DNA of 60,793 nt from Candidatus Baltobacteraceae bacterium (GCA_036489885.1 DASXEW010000002.1:96111-156903); one strand, 5' to 3'. Positions 1 to 9,110 are shown, counted from the first letter of the stretch. A program made the numbers and translations. Notes: a model not told the origin generated them from the sequence alone.

Positions 1-441
1 CCACATCAGACGGACGAACGCGTCGTTGATGACCTCGTCGGGCGCGTCGTCGTACATCTTGATCTCTTCGAGCACCACATTTTGCTCGCGCGAAAGATCG
101 CCCGGATCGAAGCGCGAGTGCAGGAACATGTCGCATAGGACGTCCGTCGCAAGCGGAATGTGCTTGTCGACCACGCGCGCGTAGTAGCAGGTTGACTCTT
201 TGTCGGTGAACGCATTCAAATTGCCGCCGACGCGATCCATCGCTTCGGCGATCTCGCGCGCACTACGCCGCTGCGTTCCTTTGAAGAGCATGTGTTCGAC
301 AAGATGCGAGATGCCGCGCTGCGGCGTCCGTTCGCAGGCCGAGCCGACGTCGGCCCAGATACCGATCGCCGCCGAGCGCACCGCCGGAATCTGTTCCGTG
401 ACGATGCGTAAGCCATTCGGTAGAACGGTCTTCCCGTACAC
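1..441 (-). CDS. M16 family zinc metallopeptidase, N-terminal part (cut by window start)
   Basis: The 147 visible residues are the N-terminal catalytic part of a pitrilysin/mitochondrial-processing-peptidase-like protease. The inverted zinc motif HLVEH lies near residue 45 within GISHLVEHMLFKG, and the N-terminal strand LPNGLRIVTEQ is typical of the family. The C-terminal half, including the second zinc-ligand glutamate region, is outside the window. Translation probably starts at a GTG (441-439), five bases after the proS stop, so it is the downstream partner of proS. Small M16 proteases often follow housekeeping genes in bacteria; the substrate is unknown. Confidence 0.9.
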   Translation of the reverse strand, partial: MYGKTVLPNGLRIVTEQIPAVRSAAIGIWADVGSACERTPQRGISHLVEHMLFKGTQRRSAREIAEAMDRVGGNLNAFTDKESTCYYARVVDKHIPLATDVLCDMFLHSRFDPGDLSREQNVVLEEIKMYDDAPDEVINDAFVRLMW

Positions 442-446
442 GCCGG

Positions 447-1916
447 TCAGTACGCCTGCGCGAAGTACGCTTGTACCTTCGCGGGTTCGCCGCACGCAAC
501 GCAGGTTGGACCTTGCGCCGGCGGCCGTATGTTGCGGGTCGTAGCGCTCGTCTCGGCTTTGACGTGCTCTTCGCACTCGGGCCGGCCGCACCACGGGATC
601 TCGATCATCCCGGCACGTTCGCGCAGAAGCGAAAACAACTCCGCCTGGTCCTTCGCGCGCAGCGTATGCGACTCGAGATATTTCTTGGCTTGATCGAACA
701 GCGAGGTTTGAATGCTATCGAGGAGCGTTGCCAAGTGCGTGGAGACCTCCGCGAGCGGGACTGCAATCTTCTGTCCTTCTTCCTTAAAGGCGCGGTCTCG
801 CCGAACAAGCGTTGCGACGCCGCCTTCGAGGTCGCGGGCTCCCAGCTCGATGCGCACTGGAACGCCGCGCATCTCCCACTCGTTGAACTTCCAGCCCGGC
901 GACTGATCGCGCACGTCCAGCCGCACCCGGTATCCGTCGTCCAGCAGACGCGCGTAGAGATGCCGCGCCGCTTCCATGACCGCGGTACTCTCACCGCGGA
1001 CGATCGGAACGATAACGACTTGATAGGGCGCAAGTTTGGGTGGAATTCGCAAGCCGCGATCGTCCCCATGCACCATGATCGTTGCCCCGATCATGCGCCA
1101 CGACATTCCCCACGACGTCGTCCACGCATGCTGCAGTGACTGATCGTCGGCTGTGAACTCAATGTTGTATGCGTGCGCAAATTTCTGACCGAACTCGTGC
1201 GAGGTTCCGGCCTGCAGCGCCCGGCCGTCGGGCATCAGCCCCTCGATCGAATAGGTGTGAAGCGCTCCCGGAAAGCGTTCGCTCTCGCTCTTCTCGCCGG
1301 CATAGACCGGAATCGCCGCTATGTTCTCCGCAACGTCTTTGTAGACGCCGAGCATGCGCTGTACTTCCTCGGCCGCCTCGACTTGAGTTGCGTGTGCCGT
1401 GTGACCTTCTTGCCAGAGAAACTCGAGCGTGCGCAAGAACGGCCGCGTGCGCTTTTCCCAACGCAACACGTTGCACCACTGATTGATCAAGAGCGGCAGG
1501 TCGCGATACGATTGCACCCACTTCGCGAACATCGTCATGATCGTGACTTCCGACGTGGGGCGAATCGCGAGCCGCTCGGTCAACGTTTCACCGCCGCCCT
1601 GCGTCACCCACGCGACTTCCGGCACGAACCCTTCGACGTGTTCTTGTTCGCGAGCCAGCAGCGACTCGGGAATCAGCAGGGGGAAGTACGCGTTCTCGTG
1701 GCCTGTCGCTTTGAAGCGCACGTCCAATTCCGCCACCAATCGCTCCCAAATGCCGTAGCCGTATGGACGCAGCACCACGCATCCGCGAACCGGAGCGAGT
1801 GAGACGAGTTCAGCCTTATAGCAGACCGCCTGATACCATTCCGGCAGGTCAACGCCTTTTGGAGGTATCTCCTTGACGAGCGGTTCTGACTCGAGCTCAT
1901 CGGGACGCGTTTGCAT
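447..1916 (-). CDS. proS: Prolyl-tRNA synthetase, short archaeal/class 3 type
   Basis: This class II aminoacyl-tRNA synthetase (489 aa) charges tRNA-Pro with proline in the cytoplasm. The core carries RPTSE followed by motif 2 (RWEKRTRPFLRTLEFLWQEG) and motif 3 (about residues 280-310), then a PYQVVIVPI anticodon-binding domain. The C-terminal extension has paired cysteines (CGRPEC near 445, CVAC near 472) and a terminal tyrosine, as in the Thermus/archaeal-type enzymes that lack the long INS editing insertion. In many bacteria proS follows dxr-rseP-ispG; here it is alone with an M16 peptidase, about 20 kb from ispG. Confidence 0.96.
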   Translation of the reverse strand: MQTRPDELESEPLVKEIPPKGVDLPEWYQAVCYKAELVSLAPVRGCVVLRPYGYGIWERLVAELDVRFKATGHENAYFPLLIPESLLAREQEHVEGFVPEVAWVTQGGGETLTERLAIRPTSEVTIMTMFAKWVQSYRDLPLLINQWCNVLRWEKRTRPFLRTLEFLWQEGHTAHATQVEAAEEVQRMLGVYKDVAENIAAIPVYAGEKSESERFPGALHTYSIEGLMPDGRALQAGTSHEFGQKFAHAYNIEFTADDQSLQHAWTTSWGMSWRMIGATIMVHGDDRGLRIPPKLAPYQVVIVPIVRGESTAVMEAARHLYARLLDDGYRVRLDVRDQSPGWKFNEWEMRGVPVRIELGARDLEGGVATLVRRDRAFKEEGQKIAVPLAEVSTHLATLLDSIQTSLFDQAKKYLESHTLRAKDQAELFSLLRERAGMIEIPWCGRPECEEHVKAETSATTRNIRPPAQGPTCVACGEPAKVQAYFAQAY

Positions 1917-1944
1917 AACCCGAGCCAGGTTCGCAGCTTGTTAC

Positions 1945-2006
1945 GGGCCCCCTCGGGGAATCGAGAATTTTCTAAAGTGTTGACGGGCCCGATGGTTTGG
2001 GGGCCC
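1945..2006. repeat. Widely spaced inverted repeat upstream of proS
   Basis: GGGCCCCC at 1945-1952 is exactly complementary to GGGGGCCC at 1999-2006, and a palindromic GGGCCC lies between them at 1985-1990. The region separates the divergent proS and cobalamin adenosyltransferase genes (gap 1917-2068), so it could form a leader stem-loop in the proS transcript or an operator. No convincing -35/-10 pair was found around it. In GC-rich DNA such short repeats can occur by chance. Confidence 0.3.
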
Positions 2007-2068
2007 CATGCGATGCATGAGGGGCGCGGAGCTGGGAGCGAAGCGCCTTTCAAACGAAGACTCACTGC

Positions 2069-2689
2069 ATGCCGAGACTGACGAAAATCTACACACGAAC
2101 CGGCGACGAGGGAACGACGGCACTCGTCGGCGGCACACGCGTCAAGAAGAATGCGTTGCGCATCGAGACGTACGGAACAGCCGACGAACTTTCCAGCGCG
2201 ATCGGCATCGCACGCGCGGAGCTCGCCGAGATTCGCCGCTCGCGGGCACTCGATGAATCAAAGGCCATCGACGTCGCCGCGCAGCTCGACGCGTGGCTCG
2301 CATGGACGCAGGACGTGCTCTTCAATCTCGGCAGCGAGCTCGCGACGCCGCCCGGAAAGGGGCGCGACGGCATGCCTACCGTGCGCGAGAGCGAAGCGAC
2401 TGCGCTCGAACGCGCCATCGATCACGCCCAAAAAGATCTCGAACCGCTCCCGAACTTCATTCATCCGGGAGGATCGCTCGCAGCCGCGCATCTGCACCTG
2501 GCGCGCACGATCGCACGCCGTCTCGAGCGCGCGCTTATCACGCTTGCGGAAAAGGAAGAGGTCGGCGCCGACGTTCGCCGTTACGTCAATCGTCTTTCGG
2601 ACGCGCTCTTCGTGTGGGCGCGCTGGATCAACCACGCGCTGGGCGTCGCCGAGCCGCTGTGGGTTGCCCAGGCACGGCCTCCGGCATGA
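2069..2689 (+). CDS. Cob(I)alamin adenosyltransferase, PduO/MMAB type
   Basis: Transfers the adenosyl group of ATP to cob(I)alamin to make coenzyme B12. The 206-aa protein has the family N-terminal signature (YTRTGDEGTTALVGG, then RIETYGTADELSSAIG) and the C-terminal block FIHPGGSLAAAHLHLARTIA followed by RRLERA, which build the ATP site of the trimeric five-helix bundle. Length is normal. It is divergent from proS, and its stop codon overlaps the start of the following permease (ATGA at 2686-2689), so the two are co-translated although no functional link is obvious. No B12-dependent enzyme is in the window. Confidence 0.93.
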   Translation: MPRLTKIYTRTGDEGTTALVGGTRVKKNALRIETYGTADELSSAIGIARAELAEIRRSRALDESKAIDVAAQLDAWLAWTQDVLFNLGSELATPPGKGRDGMPTVRESEATALERAIDHAQKDLEPLPNFIHPGGSLAAAHLHLARTIARRLERALITLAEKEEVGADVRRYVNRLSDALFVWARWINHALGVAEPLWVAQARPPA

Positions 2690-4116
2690 GTCGGAACCTC
2701 TTTGCGCGCGCGCCGCTCGATCGCCTAACACCAAGCGCCGAAAGTTCAGGGCTACGCCGAAAGCTTGGGGGCGTCGATCTCATCGCGGTTGGCATCGGTA
2801 CGATGATCGGCGGCGGAATCTTTACGACGATCGGCCCCGGCATATCGATGGCAGGCCCCGCGATCGTCATCGCATTCTTGCTTGCGGGACTTGCTTCGTT
2901 CTTTGCGGCGCTCGCCTATGCCGAGCTCGGTGCAATGGTTCCGATCGCAGGCAGCGCGTACACGTACGCCTATGCAACGCTCGGCGAGATCGTCGCCTGG
3001 ATCATCGGCTGGGACCTGATCCTCGAGTACGGCATCAGCGCGGCACCGGTCGCGCAGCAGTTTTCGTCATACGCGCAAAGCGCGCTGGCTCTGATCGGCG
3101 TCACGCTCCCGGCGTGGGCGCAGAACGCGCACTTCTCGATGAACCTCGGACAGCTCCATCTCGACATCATCGGCGCCGTGTTCGTCATGATTCTCTCGGG
3201 ACTGTTGGCCCTCGGAATTCGTGAGACGGCCTCGTCGAACAACGCGTTCGTCGTCATAAAGCTCGGCGCGCTCATCGTGTTCGTCATCGTCGGTGCGACC
3301 CTGTTTCACGCCGCCTACTTTCACCCGTTCGCGCCGCACGGTTGGGGCGCGGGCGGACTTGTCGGCGGGAACGGCATGGGGATCATCCCGGCAGCCGCGC
3401 TCGTTTTCTTCTCGTATATCGGATTCGACACGGCCACGACGACCGCTGAGGAAACGCGCAATCCGCAACGCGACGTCCCGATCGGCGTGATCGGGTCACT
3501 AGCAATCGGCACCGTTGTCTATTGCTGCGTCGCGTTCGTGCTCGTCGGAGCCGTGCCGTGGAATCATGTCGACCAGAATGCGGCGCTTGCCGCGGCGCTG
3601 CGGCCGCTGCACAACAACTTTCTCGAAGCCCTCATGGTGCTCGGCGCGTTTGCCGGCACCACGAGCGTCGCGCTGACGTCGCTCCTCGGGCAAACACGAA
3701 TTTTCTACGCGATGGCGCGCGACGGGCTGCTCCCGCCTTTCGTCGCAAAAGTCAGTCCACGCTTCGGGACACCGGCCGGGATGACAATGCTGACGGGCAC
3801 CGTGGTCGCGATTCTCACGCTCGTGGTTCCGCTTGACGCTCTCCTCGAGCTCGTCAACATCGGAACGTTCAGCGCGTTCATCATCGTCTGTGCCGGCGTC
3901 ATTTGGTTACGCAAATATCGCCCCGAGCTGCGCCGGCCGTTCCGGTCACCATTCGTGCCGTGGTTTCCAATTTTCGGCATCGCACTTTCGTTGTTTCTCT
4001 CGACGCAGGGCCTTAGCCAGTTCACCTGGCTGCGTTTCGTGGTTTGGCTGGTGGTCGGGTTAGCGATCTATTTCGCCTACGGGTATCGTCGAACCACGGC
4101 TGCCCGCGGGGCTTAA
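2686..4116 (+). CDS. APC-family amino acid permease (cationic amino acid transporter-like)
   Basis: A membrane transporter of 476 aa with about 12 hydrophobic segments. The first helix carries the APC substrate/ion signature GTMIGGGIFTTIG (near residue 38), followed by AGLASFFAALAYAELGAM and GSAYTYAYATLGE, which resemble the CAT/YfnA branch that imports amino acids. FFSYIGFDTATTTAEETRNPQ near residue 245 is the conserved intracellular segment of the same branch. The start at 2686 overlaps the previous stop by four bases; a longer in-frame extension upstream overlaps the whole adenosyltransferase gene and is rejected. Substrate cannot be read from sequence. Confidence 0.92.
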   Translation: MSRNLFARAPLDRLTPSAESSGLRRKLGGVDLIAVGIGTMIGGGIFTTIGPGISMAGPAIVIAFLLAGLASFFAALAYAELGAMVPIAGSAYTYAYATLGEIVAWIIGWDLILEYGISAAPVAQQFSSYAQSALALIGVTLPAWAQNAHFSMNLGQLHLDIIGAVFVMILSGLLALGIRETASSNNAFVVIKLGALIVFVIVGATLFHAAYFHPFAPHGWGAGGLVGGNGMGIIPAAALVFFSYIGFDTATTTAEETRNPQRDVPIGVIGSLAIGTVVYCCVAFVLVGAVPWNHVDQNAALAAALRPLHNNFLEALMVLGAFAGTTSVALTSLLGQTRIFYAMARDGLLPPFVAKVSPRFGTPAGMTMLTGTVVAILTLVVPLDALLELVNIGTFSAFIIVCAGVIWLRKYRPELRRPFRSPFVPWFPIFGIALSLFLSTQGLSQFTWLRFVVWLVVGLAIYFAYGYRRTTAARGA

Positions 4117-4149
4117 GGGAGTTACGGCGCCCGTCCGATACCATAAGTC

Positions 4150-4824
4150 ATGGAACCCGCATACCATCCGAGCGTCGACGGCAATATCTTATCGAAGGTC
4201 AATCTTTTGCGCTTCATTCGTGCCTTTCACATGGCACATGAGATGCCGCACGGCTACTTTATGGAACTCGGCGTGCTCAATGGCCTCGGCATGGTGCAGG
4301 TCTATTCGCAGCTTCGGGGGCTTTTGACCAATCTTTATGGCTTCGATTCGTTCGCTGGTTTGCCGGAGCTTTCTGCGGACGACAGCGACGCACTGAAGCT
4401 CATGCCGCAATTCCGTACCGGAAACTTTCAGTCGATGCAGCGCGACGCCGTATCGGACTTCATCATCCGTGGCACTTCCGGACTGACGCGCGATCGAGTG
4501 ACGCTCGTCGAGGGCGTTTTTTCGGAAACGCTTCCCAAGTTCGATAAGAAGCAATTGGCTGACAAGGGCCCGTGTCTGCTCGTCAACGTCGACTGCGACT
4601 TGTATTCGTCCTCGCAGGACGCGTTCGCGTTCCTGGACGACATCGTGACGACGGGGACGTGGCTGCTGCTCGACGACTACTGGCATTATCGCGGAAGCCC
4701 GTATCATGGCCAGCGGCGCGCGTTCGACGAATGGATGGCGACGACCAAGCGCGTCGGCACGACGTTTTACGCCAACTACAACGGCTTCTGCCGCGCATAT
4801 ATCTGCCACGAGAAAGATTCCTAA
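4150..4824 (+). CDS. TylF/MycF-type O-methyltransferase
   Basis: A 224-aa class I SAM-dependent methyltransferase of the macrocin O-methyltransferase (TylF) family, which methylates sugar hydroxyls in antibiotics and surface glycans. Visible family features are the short SAM loop MELGVLNGLG, YGFDSFAGLPE, the metal-binding aspartates in NVDCDLYSS (near residue 150) and LLLDDYWHY (near 175). It starts 33 bases after the permease and is followed after 47 bases by a PhyH-type oxygenase on the same strand. Its acceptor may be a sugar made by the neighbouring minus-strand operon. Confidence 0.88.
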   Translation: MEPAYHPSVDGNILSKVNLLRFIRAFHMAHEMPHGYFMELGVLNGLGMVQVYSQLRGLLTNLYGFDSFAGLPELSADDSDALKLMPQFRTGNFQSMQRDAVSDFIIRGTSGLTRDRVTLVEGVFSETLPKFDKKQLADKGPCLLVNVDCDLYSSSQDAFAFLDDIVTTGTWLLLDDYWHYRGSPYHGQRRAFDEWMATTKRVGTTFYANYNGFCRAYICHEKDS

Positions 4825-4871
4825 GGCGCCCTAGGCTTCCGGACGATATTTTCAGGAGGGAGTCTCCTCGC

Positions 4872-5780
4872 GTGCGCGCTTTCGATTACGAACGACCCCT
4901 CGTCGACGAAGAAACGTTGGCCCACTACCGGCGCCACGGCTTTGCTATTATCCGAGGCGCCGCGCCCGAGCGTTTCTTCGAGCTGGCGGGACGCCTCGTC
5001 GACGATTGGGCCGATTTCAACGTCCGGCTCTGGGTGGGGCAGGGGCTAATCGAGGCGGATTTTTCGGAGGAGGACCGCTGGCATCGTTACCTGCGCGCGT
5101 GGCGCGCTGCCGGCCGCCCGCATCATCGCCGTAATCCCAACCATCATCTCATCAACGAGACGATGTACGATCTGATGCGCTTGCCTGCGTTCATCGAAAT
5201 CGCGTCCCGCGTCTTCGAAACGCCGGAACTCTGCATCCATGGCATCTTCAATGCGCGCCCGCAAGTCCCGGACAATCCCGAAGACGGCCTTTTGACGACA
5301 AAGTGGCATCAGGATGGACAGTTTTGGTTCCAGGACTATGGTGCTCCGGAGCCCGATCAGGAAGCCAAAACCCACGTGATGACCATGTGGATCCCGCTGC
5401 AACGCGTCGATGTGAATAGCGGCGCACTGCAGGTGTTCTCGACCGAAGAGACCGGAAATCAATTCTTCCCGGTGTACGACCACGATTACAAGCGCACCGG
5501 AACGGTCGGCCTCTCGCCCGAGGACTCAGCCCGCTACACGCCGATCCCTGCGCCGATGGAACGTGGCGATGTTCTGATCATCACGCAGCGAACCCCGCAT
5601 GCCGCCTGTGCTCCTATGACCGTCGATCGGCTTCGGTGGTCGATCGACCTTCGCTATGAAGCCACCGCAACCCGGACCGCACATGGACGCAAATACGGCT
5701 TCATCGTCAACAGTGCCGACCCGGCCTTCGTGACGCCCGTCGAGGATTGGGTCAGCAAGCGCGAGCCTCCAAACCCTTAG
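4872..5780 (+). CDS. Phytanoyl-CoA dioxygenase (PhyH)-like Fe(II)/2-oxoglutarate oxygenase
   Basis: 302-aa non-haem iron oxygenase. The iron-binding facial triad can be placed as KWHQDGQFW (His and Asp, near residue 143) and the distal His in RTPHAA (near 240), with RWSIDLR supplying the probable 2-oxoglutarate-binding arginine. The GTG start at 4872 is supported by AGGAGGG at 4854-4860; the longer in-frame ORF runs into the TylF gene. It may hydroxylate or oxidise a sugar or its acyl group. It ends tail to tail with the C-methyltransferase, the stop codons overlapping. Confidence 0.85.
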   Translation: MRAFDYERPLVDEETLAHYRRHGFAIIRGAAPERFFELAGRLVDDWADFNVRLWVGQGLIEADFSEEDRWHRYLRAWRAAGRPHHRRNPNHHLINETMYDLMRLPAFIEIASRVFETPELCIHGIFNARPQVPDNPEDGLLTTKWHQDGQFWFQDYGAPEPDQEAKTHVMTMWIPLQRVDVNSGALQVFSTEETGNQFFPVYDHDYKRTGTVGLSPEDSARYTPIPAPMERGDVLIITQRTPHAACAPMTVDRLRWSIDLRYEATATRTAHGRKYGFIVNSADPAFVTPVEDWVSKREPPNP

Positions 5781-7045
5781 CTCTGAATTACGCGGACCTC
5801 CGGTAACGGCACGACGAACGTGCCCCCGCGTCCAAGGTAGGCTGCGTGCTTCTTCACGATGGCGTCAGCGTAACGCCAAGCGAAGATGACGACGGCAAAC
5901 GGTAGCCGCTGCAAGAGAACATCCGGAAGAACGACCGGGATCGTGTAGTCAGGCCCGCGGAGCACCGCGGCCTTGTTGGGGTCGTCGTCGCATAGGAACG
6001 CAAGCTCTGAGCTCAATCCGAATTGCGGCAAAAGTGCCGTCGTTCCGACCGACACACCGAAACCCGCAACTTCCCGGCTCCTCGCGCGCGCTGCTGCAAC
6101 GACCTCGCCGAGCCGGCTGCGGATTTCGCCCAGTCGAATTCCAAGCTGCGCGAAGTACGCCTGTCCAAACGCGCCTTTGGCGCTCTCGGCGGCCACCCAC
6201 GCGTCGACCGCGGCGGTTATGGGGCGATTGCTGCCGCGCGGCTGCGCCGCCATTCGCATGGATCCGCCTTTGGTGGCCACGTGCTCGACTTCTATTGCTT
6301 CCAAGCCGTGCTGCCTCAGCCAACTACACGTCGAAGCCGCAAAGAAGTAGGAGATATGCTCGTGATACACCGTGTCGAGAAGCGTTTTCTCGATGACGTC
6401 CGGGCCGTATTGGGTTTCAAACACGAATACGCCGCCCGGCGCAAGTAGTTTCGCGATTCCGCTCCCAAAGTCGTTGAGACTCGGCACGTTGGCGATGACG
6501 TTATTCGCAACAATGAGATCGGCTCGACCATAGTTACCGGCAATCGACGACGCGAGCTCCGCCGAGAAGAAATCTGCAAGCGTCGGAATTCCCCGAGCGG
6601 TGGCTTCATCCGCGATCTTCCGCGCGGGGTCAACGCCGAGGACGCGCATGCCCTCCTCTTTGAAAAAGGAAAGAAGCGTACCGTCATTGCTGCCGATTTC
6701 GACGACGAGCGAGCCCGCGCCGAGCGCGTAACGCTCGACAATCTGCGCCGCATAGCGGCGAAAATGCTCTGGAAGCCCGGGCGAGAGCGAGGTCGTATAC
6801 ACGTAATCGCGATACTGAAGATCCGGATTTCCGATTGCACCGACCTGGACGTGGCCGCAATTCGTGCACTGCCAAAGATCGAGCGGCACACCCCGCGTCG
6901 CTTCTTCGTGCTGGGCCGCACTCAAGTTGAAGTTCGGCGTCGATATGGGCATGGGCATGAGAGGCACGCGCAGCACGAGCTCGTGGGATTCGCACATCAA
7001 GCATTCAAGGATCGGACGCGATATCCAGAACGACGGGCTCAGCAA
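5777..7045 (-). CDS. Sugar C-methyltransferase (TylC3/NovU-like, zinc-finger N terminus)
   Basis: A 422-aa SAM-dependent methyltransferase in three parts: an N-terminal zinc-binding region (CLMCES near residue 15, CTNCGH near 60), a Rossmann SAM domain (LVVEIGSNDGTLLSFFKEEG near 115, VANNVIANVPS near 180, YHEHISYFF near 228) and a C-terminal Rossmann-like domain (VAGFGVSVGTTALL). This architecture is that of enzymes that C-methylate NDP-4-ketosugars. The start is a TTG overlapping the wbuC-like stop by seven bases, with AAGGAAGG at 7052-7059. It closes the long minus-strand operon that begins with the HAD gene. A paralogue lies at 45040-46275. Confidence 0.87.
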   Translation of the reverse strand: MLSPSFWISRPILECLMCESHELVLRVPLMPMPISTPNFNLSAAQHEEATRGVPLDLWQCTNCGHVQVGAIGNPDLQYRDYVYTTSLSPGLPEHFRRYAAQIVERYALGAGSLVVEIGSNDGTLLSFFKEEGMRVLGVDPARKIADEATARGIPTLADFFSAELASSIAGNYGRADLIVANNVIANVPSLNDFGSGIAKLLAPGGVFVFETQYGPDVIEKTLLDTVYHEHISYFFAASTCSWLRQHGLEAIEVEHVATKGGSMRMAAQPRGSNRPITAAVDAWVAAESAKGAFGQAYFAQLGIRLGEIRSRLGEVVAAARARSREVAGFGVSVGTTALLPQFGLSSELAFLCDDDPNKAAVLRGPDYTIPVVLPDVLLQRLPFAVVIFAWRYADAIVKKHAAYLGRGGTFVVPLPEVRVIQS

Positions 7046-7572
7046 GCTGGACCTTCCTTCGCGATTCGCTTCAGATACCGATCCACCTCAGCAACGTCGC
7101 TTCCGTCAGGCGAAAACGCCATGTACTCCGTCTGGCTGCGAACGAACGGTCCGGACGTCACCTCCATGAATACGAGCCATTCGGATTCGATCCGCAGCGT
7201 ATGCACGACGTTCGCCGGAATGCGGTAAAAAAAGGGCTTCCCGCTTGCGGGATCCGCTAACCGGATCGCGCCGTTCACACCACCGTGCTCGTCCAGGAGA
7301 GCGACGGTCGCCGCGCCTTCGAGGATTTGGAGGGATTCGGCTTTTGCTAGGTGGCGGTGAGGGCGAACGTACACGTCGCGATGGTGGATGATTAGCATCT
7401 GATGGAGCGCATCACTCGGATTCGCGTGCATGCACAGGCGGCTTTGCTTGCGCGGACTCGAAGCGGCCCGGGATTTCAGGAACGCAATCGTGCTGTCGTC
7501 GACGACGACCAGCGACTGATTCGAGTAGTAGACCTCAGGGTTTTCCTCTCGATAGACGAGGCTTGCGGTCAC
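7039..7572 (-). CDS. WbuC-family cupin metalloprotein
   Basis: A 177-aa cupin of the family named after WbuC in E. coli O-antigen clusters. The family block RLCMHANPSDALHQMLI precedes the metal-binding cupin motif RPHRHLAKAES (near residue 72), and the second cupin histidine is in PANVVHTLR (near 123). The biochemical role of the family is unsettled; it recurs in surface-sugar clusters. The GTG start overlaps the stop of the upstream fusion gene (GTGA, 7569-7572), so it is translationally coupled. Confidence 0.85.
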   Translation of the reverse strand: MTASLVYREENPEVYYSNQSLVVVDDSTIAFLKSRAASSPRKQSRLCMHANPSDALHQMLIIHHRDVYVRPHRHLAKAESLQILEGAATVALLDEHGGVNGAIRLADPASGKPFFYRIPANVVHTLRIESEWLVFMEVTSGPFVRSQTEYMAFSPDGSDVAEVDRYLKRIAKEGPAC

Positions 7573-9110
7573 TTCAGAAGCGTCTCGATAAATTTGAGAG
7601 TCGGAATTCGCTGCACAGCGTTGCTATTCCCCATCGTCTTGACCTTCTGCGCTCCGATGACGTTCGCAATGAATGCAACGATCTCCGGAGGCACCTCCGC
7701 AGCAACGCACGCCGACGAGATCGCAAGAACCGCATCTCCTGCGCCGATTCGATCGACAACGTTCGTCGCAAGCGCGGGCGCCACGAAACGGCCCTGAGGC
7801 GAATAATACTCGACGCCCGAGCGTCCGCGCGTAACGAGAAAGCGGTCGCAACGCAGTTTGCTGCCCAGGTCGGCCACGAGCGTCTCGAGCGGCGTCGAGC
7901 GGTCGCGTGCGTCGAGGCGCAGCTCGCCTTCATTGATGCAGACATAGTCCGCGCTGGAGTAGCGGGAGATGGCATGAAACCGGATGTTAGCTGCATTAAT
8001 CTGCGTGTTGACGGCGAGAAAACGTTCGCTATCGATCAGAAGCTTCTTGGCACGGGAGCCCATCAAGCCATGTCCAAAGTCGGCCACGACGACCAAATCG
8101 GCGTTGCCCAGCCTCGCTTCCAGCAGCGAACAGAGTTCTGACTCCTCTGCATCGGTTAGAGGCGCGTCGTTCATGTGATAGACTTCGAAGAGCTTCGTGT
8201 GGGGCTCGGAAACAACATAGCGACGCTTGACGATCGTCGGTGAGTCGCTCTTGTAGATGAAGTTCGCCCGGACGCCCGCGGCGAGATTGCTTCGAATGAA
8301 GCGCTCGTTCGCTTCGTTTGCGCCGAGATACGTGACCAGCTCCACCGATTTGCAGAAGGAAGCGAGGTGGTTCGCGACTGCCAGCGAGCCGCCGGCATAT
8401 GTCTCCGCGCGTTCGTGACGCACGGCTAGCACAGGATCTTTCGCCGATTTACCAACTTGATCGACGTAGACGTACTCGTCCAAAATCGCCTCGCCGACGA
8501 CCATCACGTTGAGGCTTGATAGACGCGCGACGTAGTCCAGCAACTCTTTCGTCGACCAGCGAGAACGGAGCTGGTTGAGGTAGGATTCGACCTCCTCACC
8601 ATACGCGGGCATGAACGTGTTGATCAGGTTCGAGGAGCTGAACGTAATGTCGTCGGTGATTTCGATTCGGCCGCCGACCTCGCGTACTGCGGCCTCCTCG
8701 ATGTCGATCATCCCCGTGATGTCTTGCTCCGGGCGGCGATAGTCGGGACCCTTCACGTAAACGTCAGGACGCAGGATACGGATTGCTTCGATCGCAGTCG
8801 GTGCGCGGTTGATGGCAACGTAATCGACGTCGGCGAGCGCAGCCAGCGCTTCGGCACGTAAAGTCTCCGCAAACGCCGGCCGGTTTGGGCCCTTGTTGAC
8901 GTGGATATCCTCTGTGATCGTTACGACCAGGACGTCCCCCATGCGCTTTGCATCGCGGAGGTGGCGAATGTGGCCAACGTGGAGCAGATCGAAGACGCCG
9001 TGCGCGTGTACGATCCGCTTCCCCGAGCCGTGATAACCCTCGAGAATGCGCCCGAGCTCGTACAGCTCGAGGATTTTTTTCGCGCCTTCTGCTCGATCGA
9101 TGAGATGCAT
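7569..9110 (-). CDS. Bifunctional sugar-phosphate nucleotidyltransferase / PfkB sugar kinase (HldE-like domains in reversed order)
   Basis: 513 aa. Residues about 30-165 form a cytidylyltransferase-fold domain (HGVFDLLHVGHIRHL with the HxGH motif, then HVNKGPNRPAF). Residues about 200-510 form a PfkB/ribokinase domain with YAGGSLAVANHLASF for sugar binding and the catalytic DRIGAGDAVLAI (base Asp in GAGD). Heptose-synthesis HldE has the kinase first and the nucleotidyltransferase second; this protein is the other way round. Predicted role: 1-phosphorylation and nucleotidyl activation of a sugar phosphate. The ATG at 9110 is preceded by an in-frame TTG at 9113. The sugar and nucleotide are not known. 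Confidence 0.85.
   Translation of the reverse strand: MHLIDRAEGAKKILELYELGRILEGYHGSGKRIVHAHGVFDLLHVGHIRHLRDAKRMGDVLVVTITEDIHVNKGPNRPAFAETLRAEALAALADVDYVAINRAPTAIEAIRILRPDVYVKGPDYRRPEQDITGMIDIEEAAVREVGGRIEITDDITFSSSNLINTFMPAYGEEVESYLNQLRSRWSTKELLDYVARLSSLNVMVVGEAILDEYVYVDQVGKSAKDPVLAVRHERAETYAGGSLAVANHLASFCKSVELVTYLGANEANERFIRSNLAAGVRANFIYKSDSPTIVKRRYVVSEPHTKLFEVYHMNDAPLTDAEESELCSLLEARLGNADLVVVADFGHGLMGSRAKKLLIDSERFLAVNTQINAANIRFHAISRYSSADYVCINEGELRLDARDRSTPLETLVADLGSKLRCDRFLVTRGRSGVEYYSPQGRFVAPALATNVVDRIGAGDAVLAISSACVAAEVPPEIVAFIANVIGAQKVKTMGNSNAVQRIPTLKFIETLLK

Noticed and set aside
1917-2068. T-box leader for proS
   Set aside because: No specifier loop, T-box sequence or terminator with U tract was recognised; only the inverted repeat is seen.
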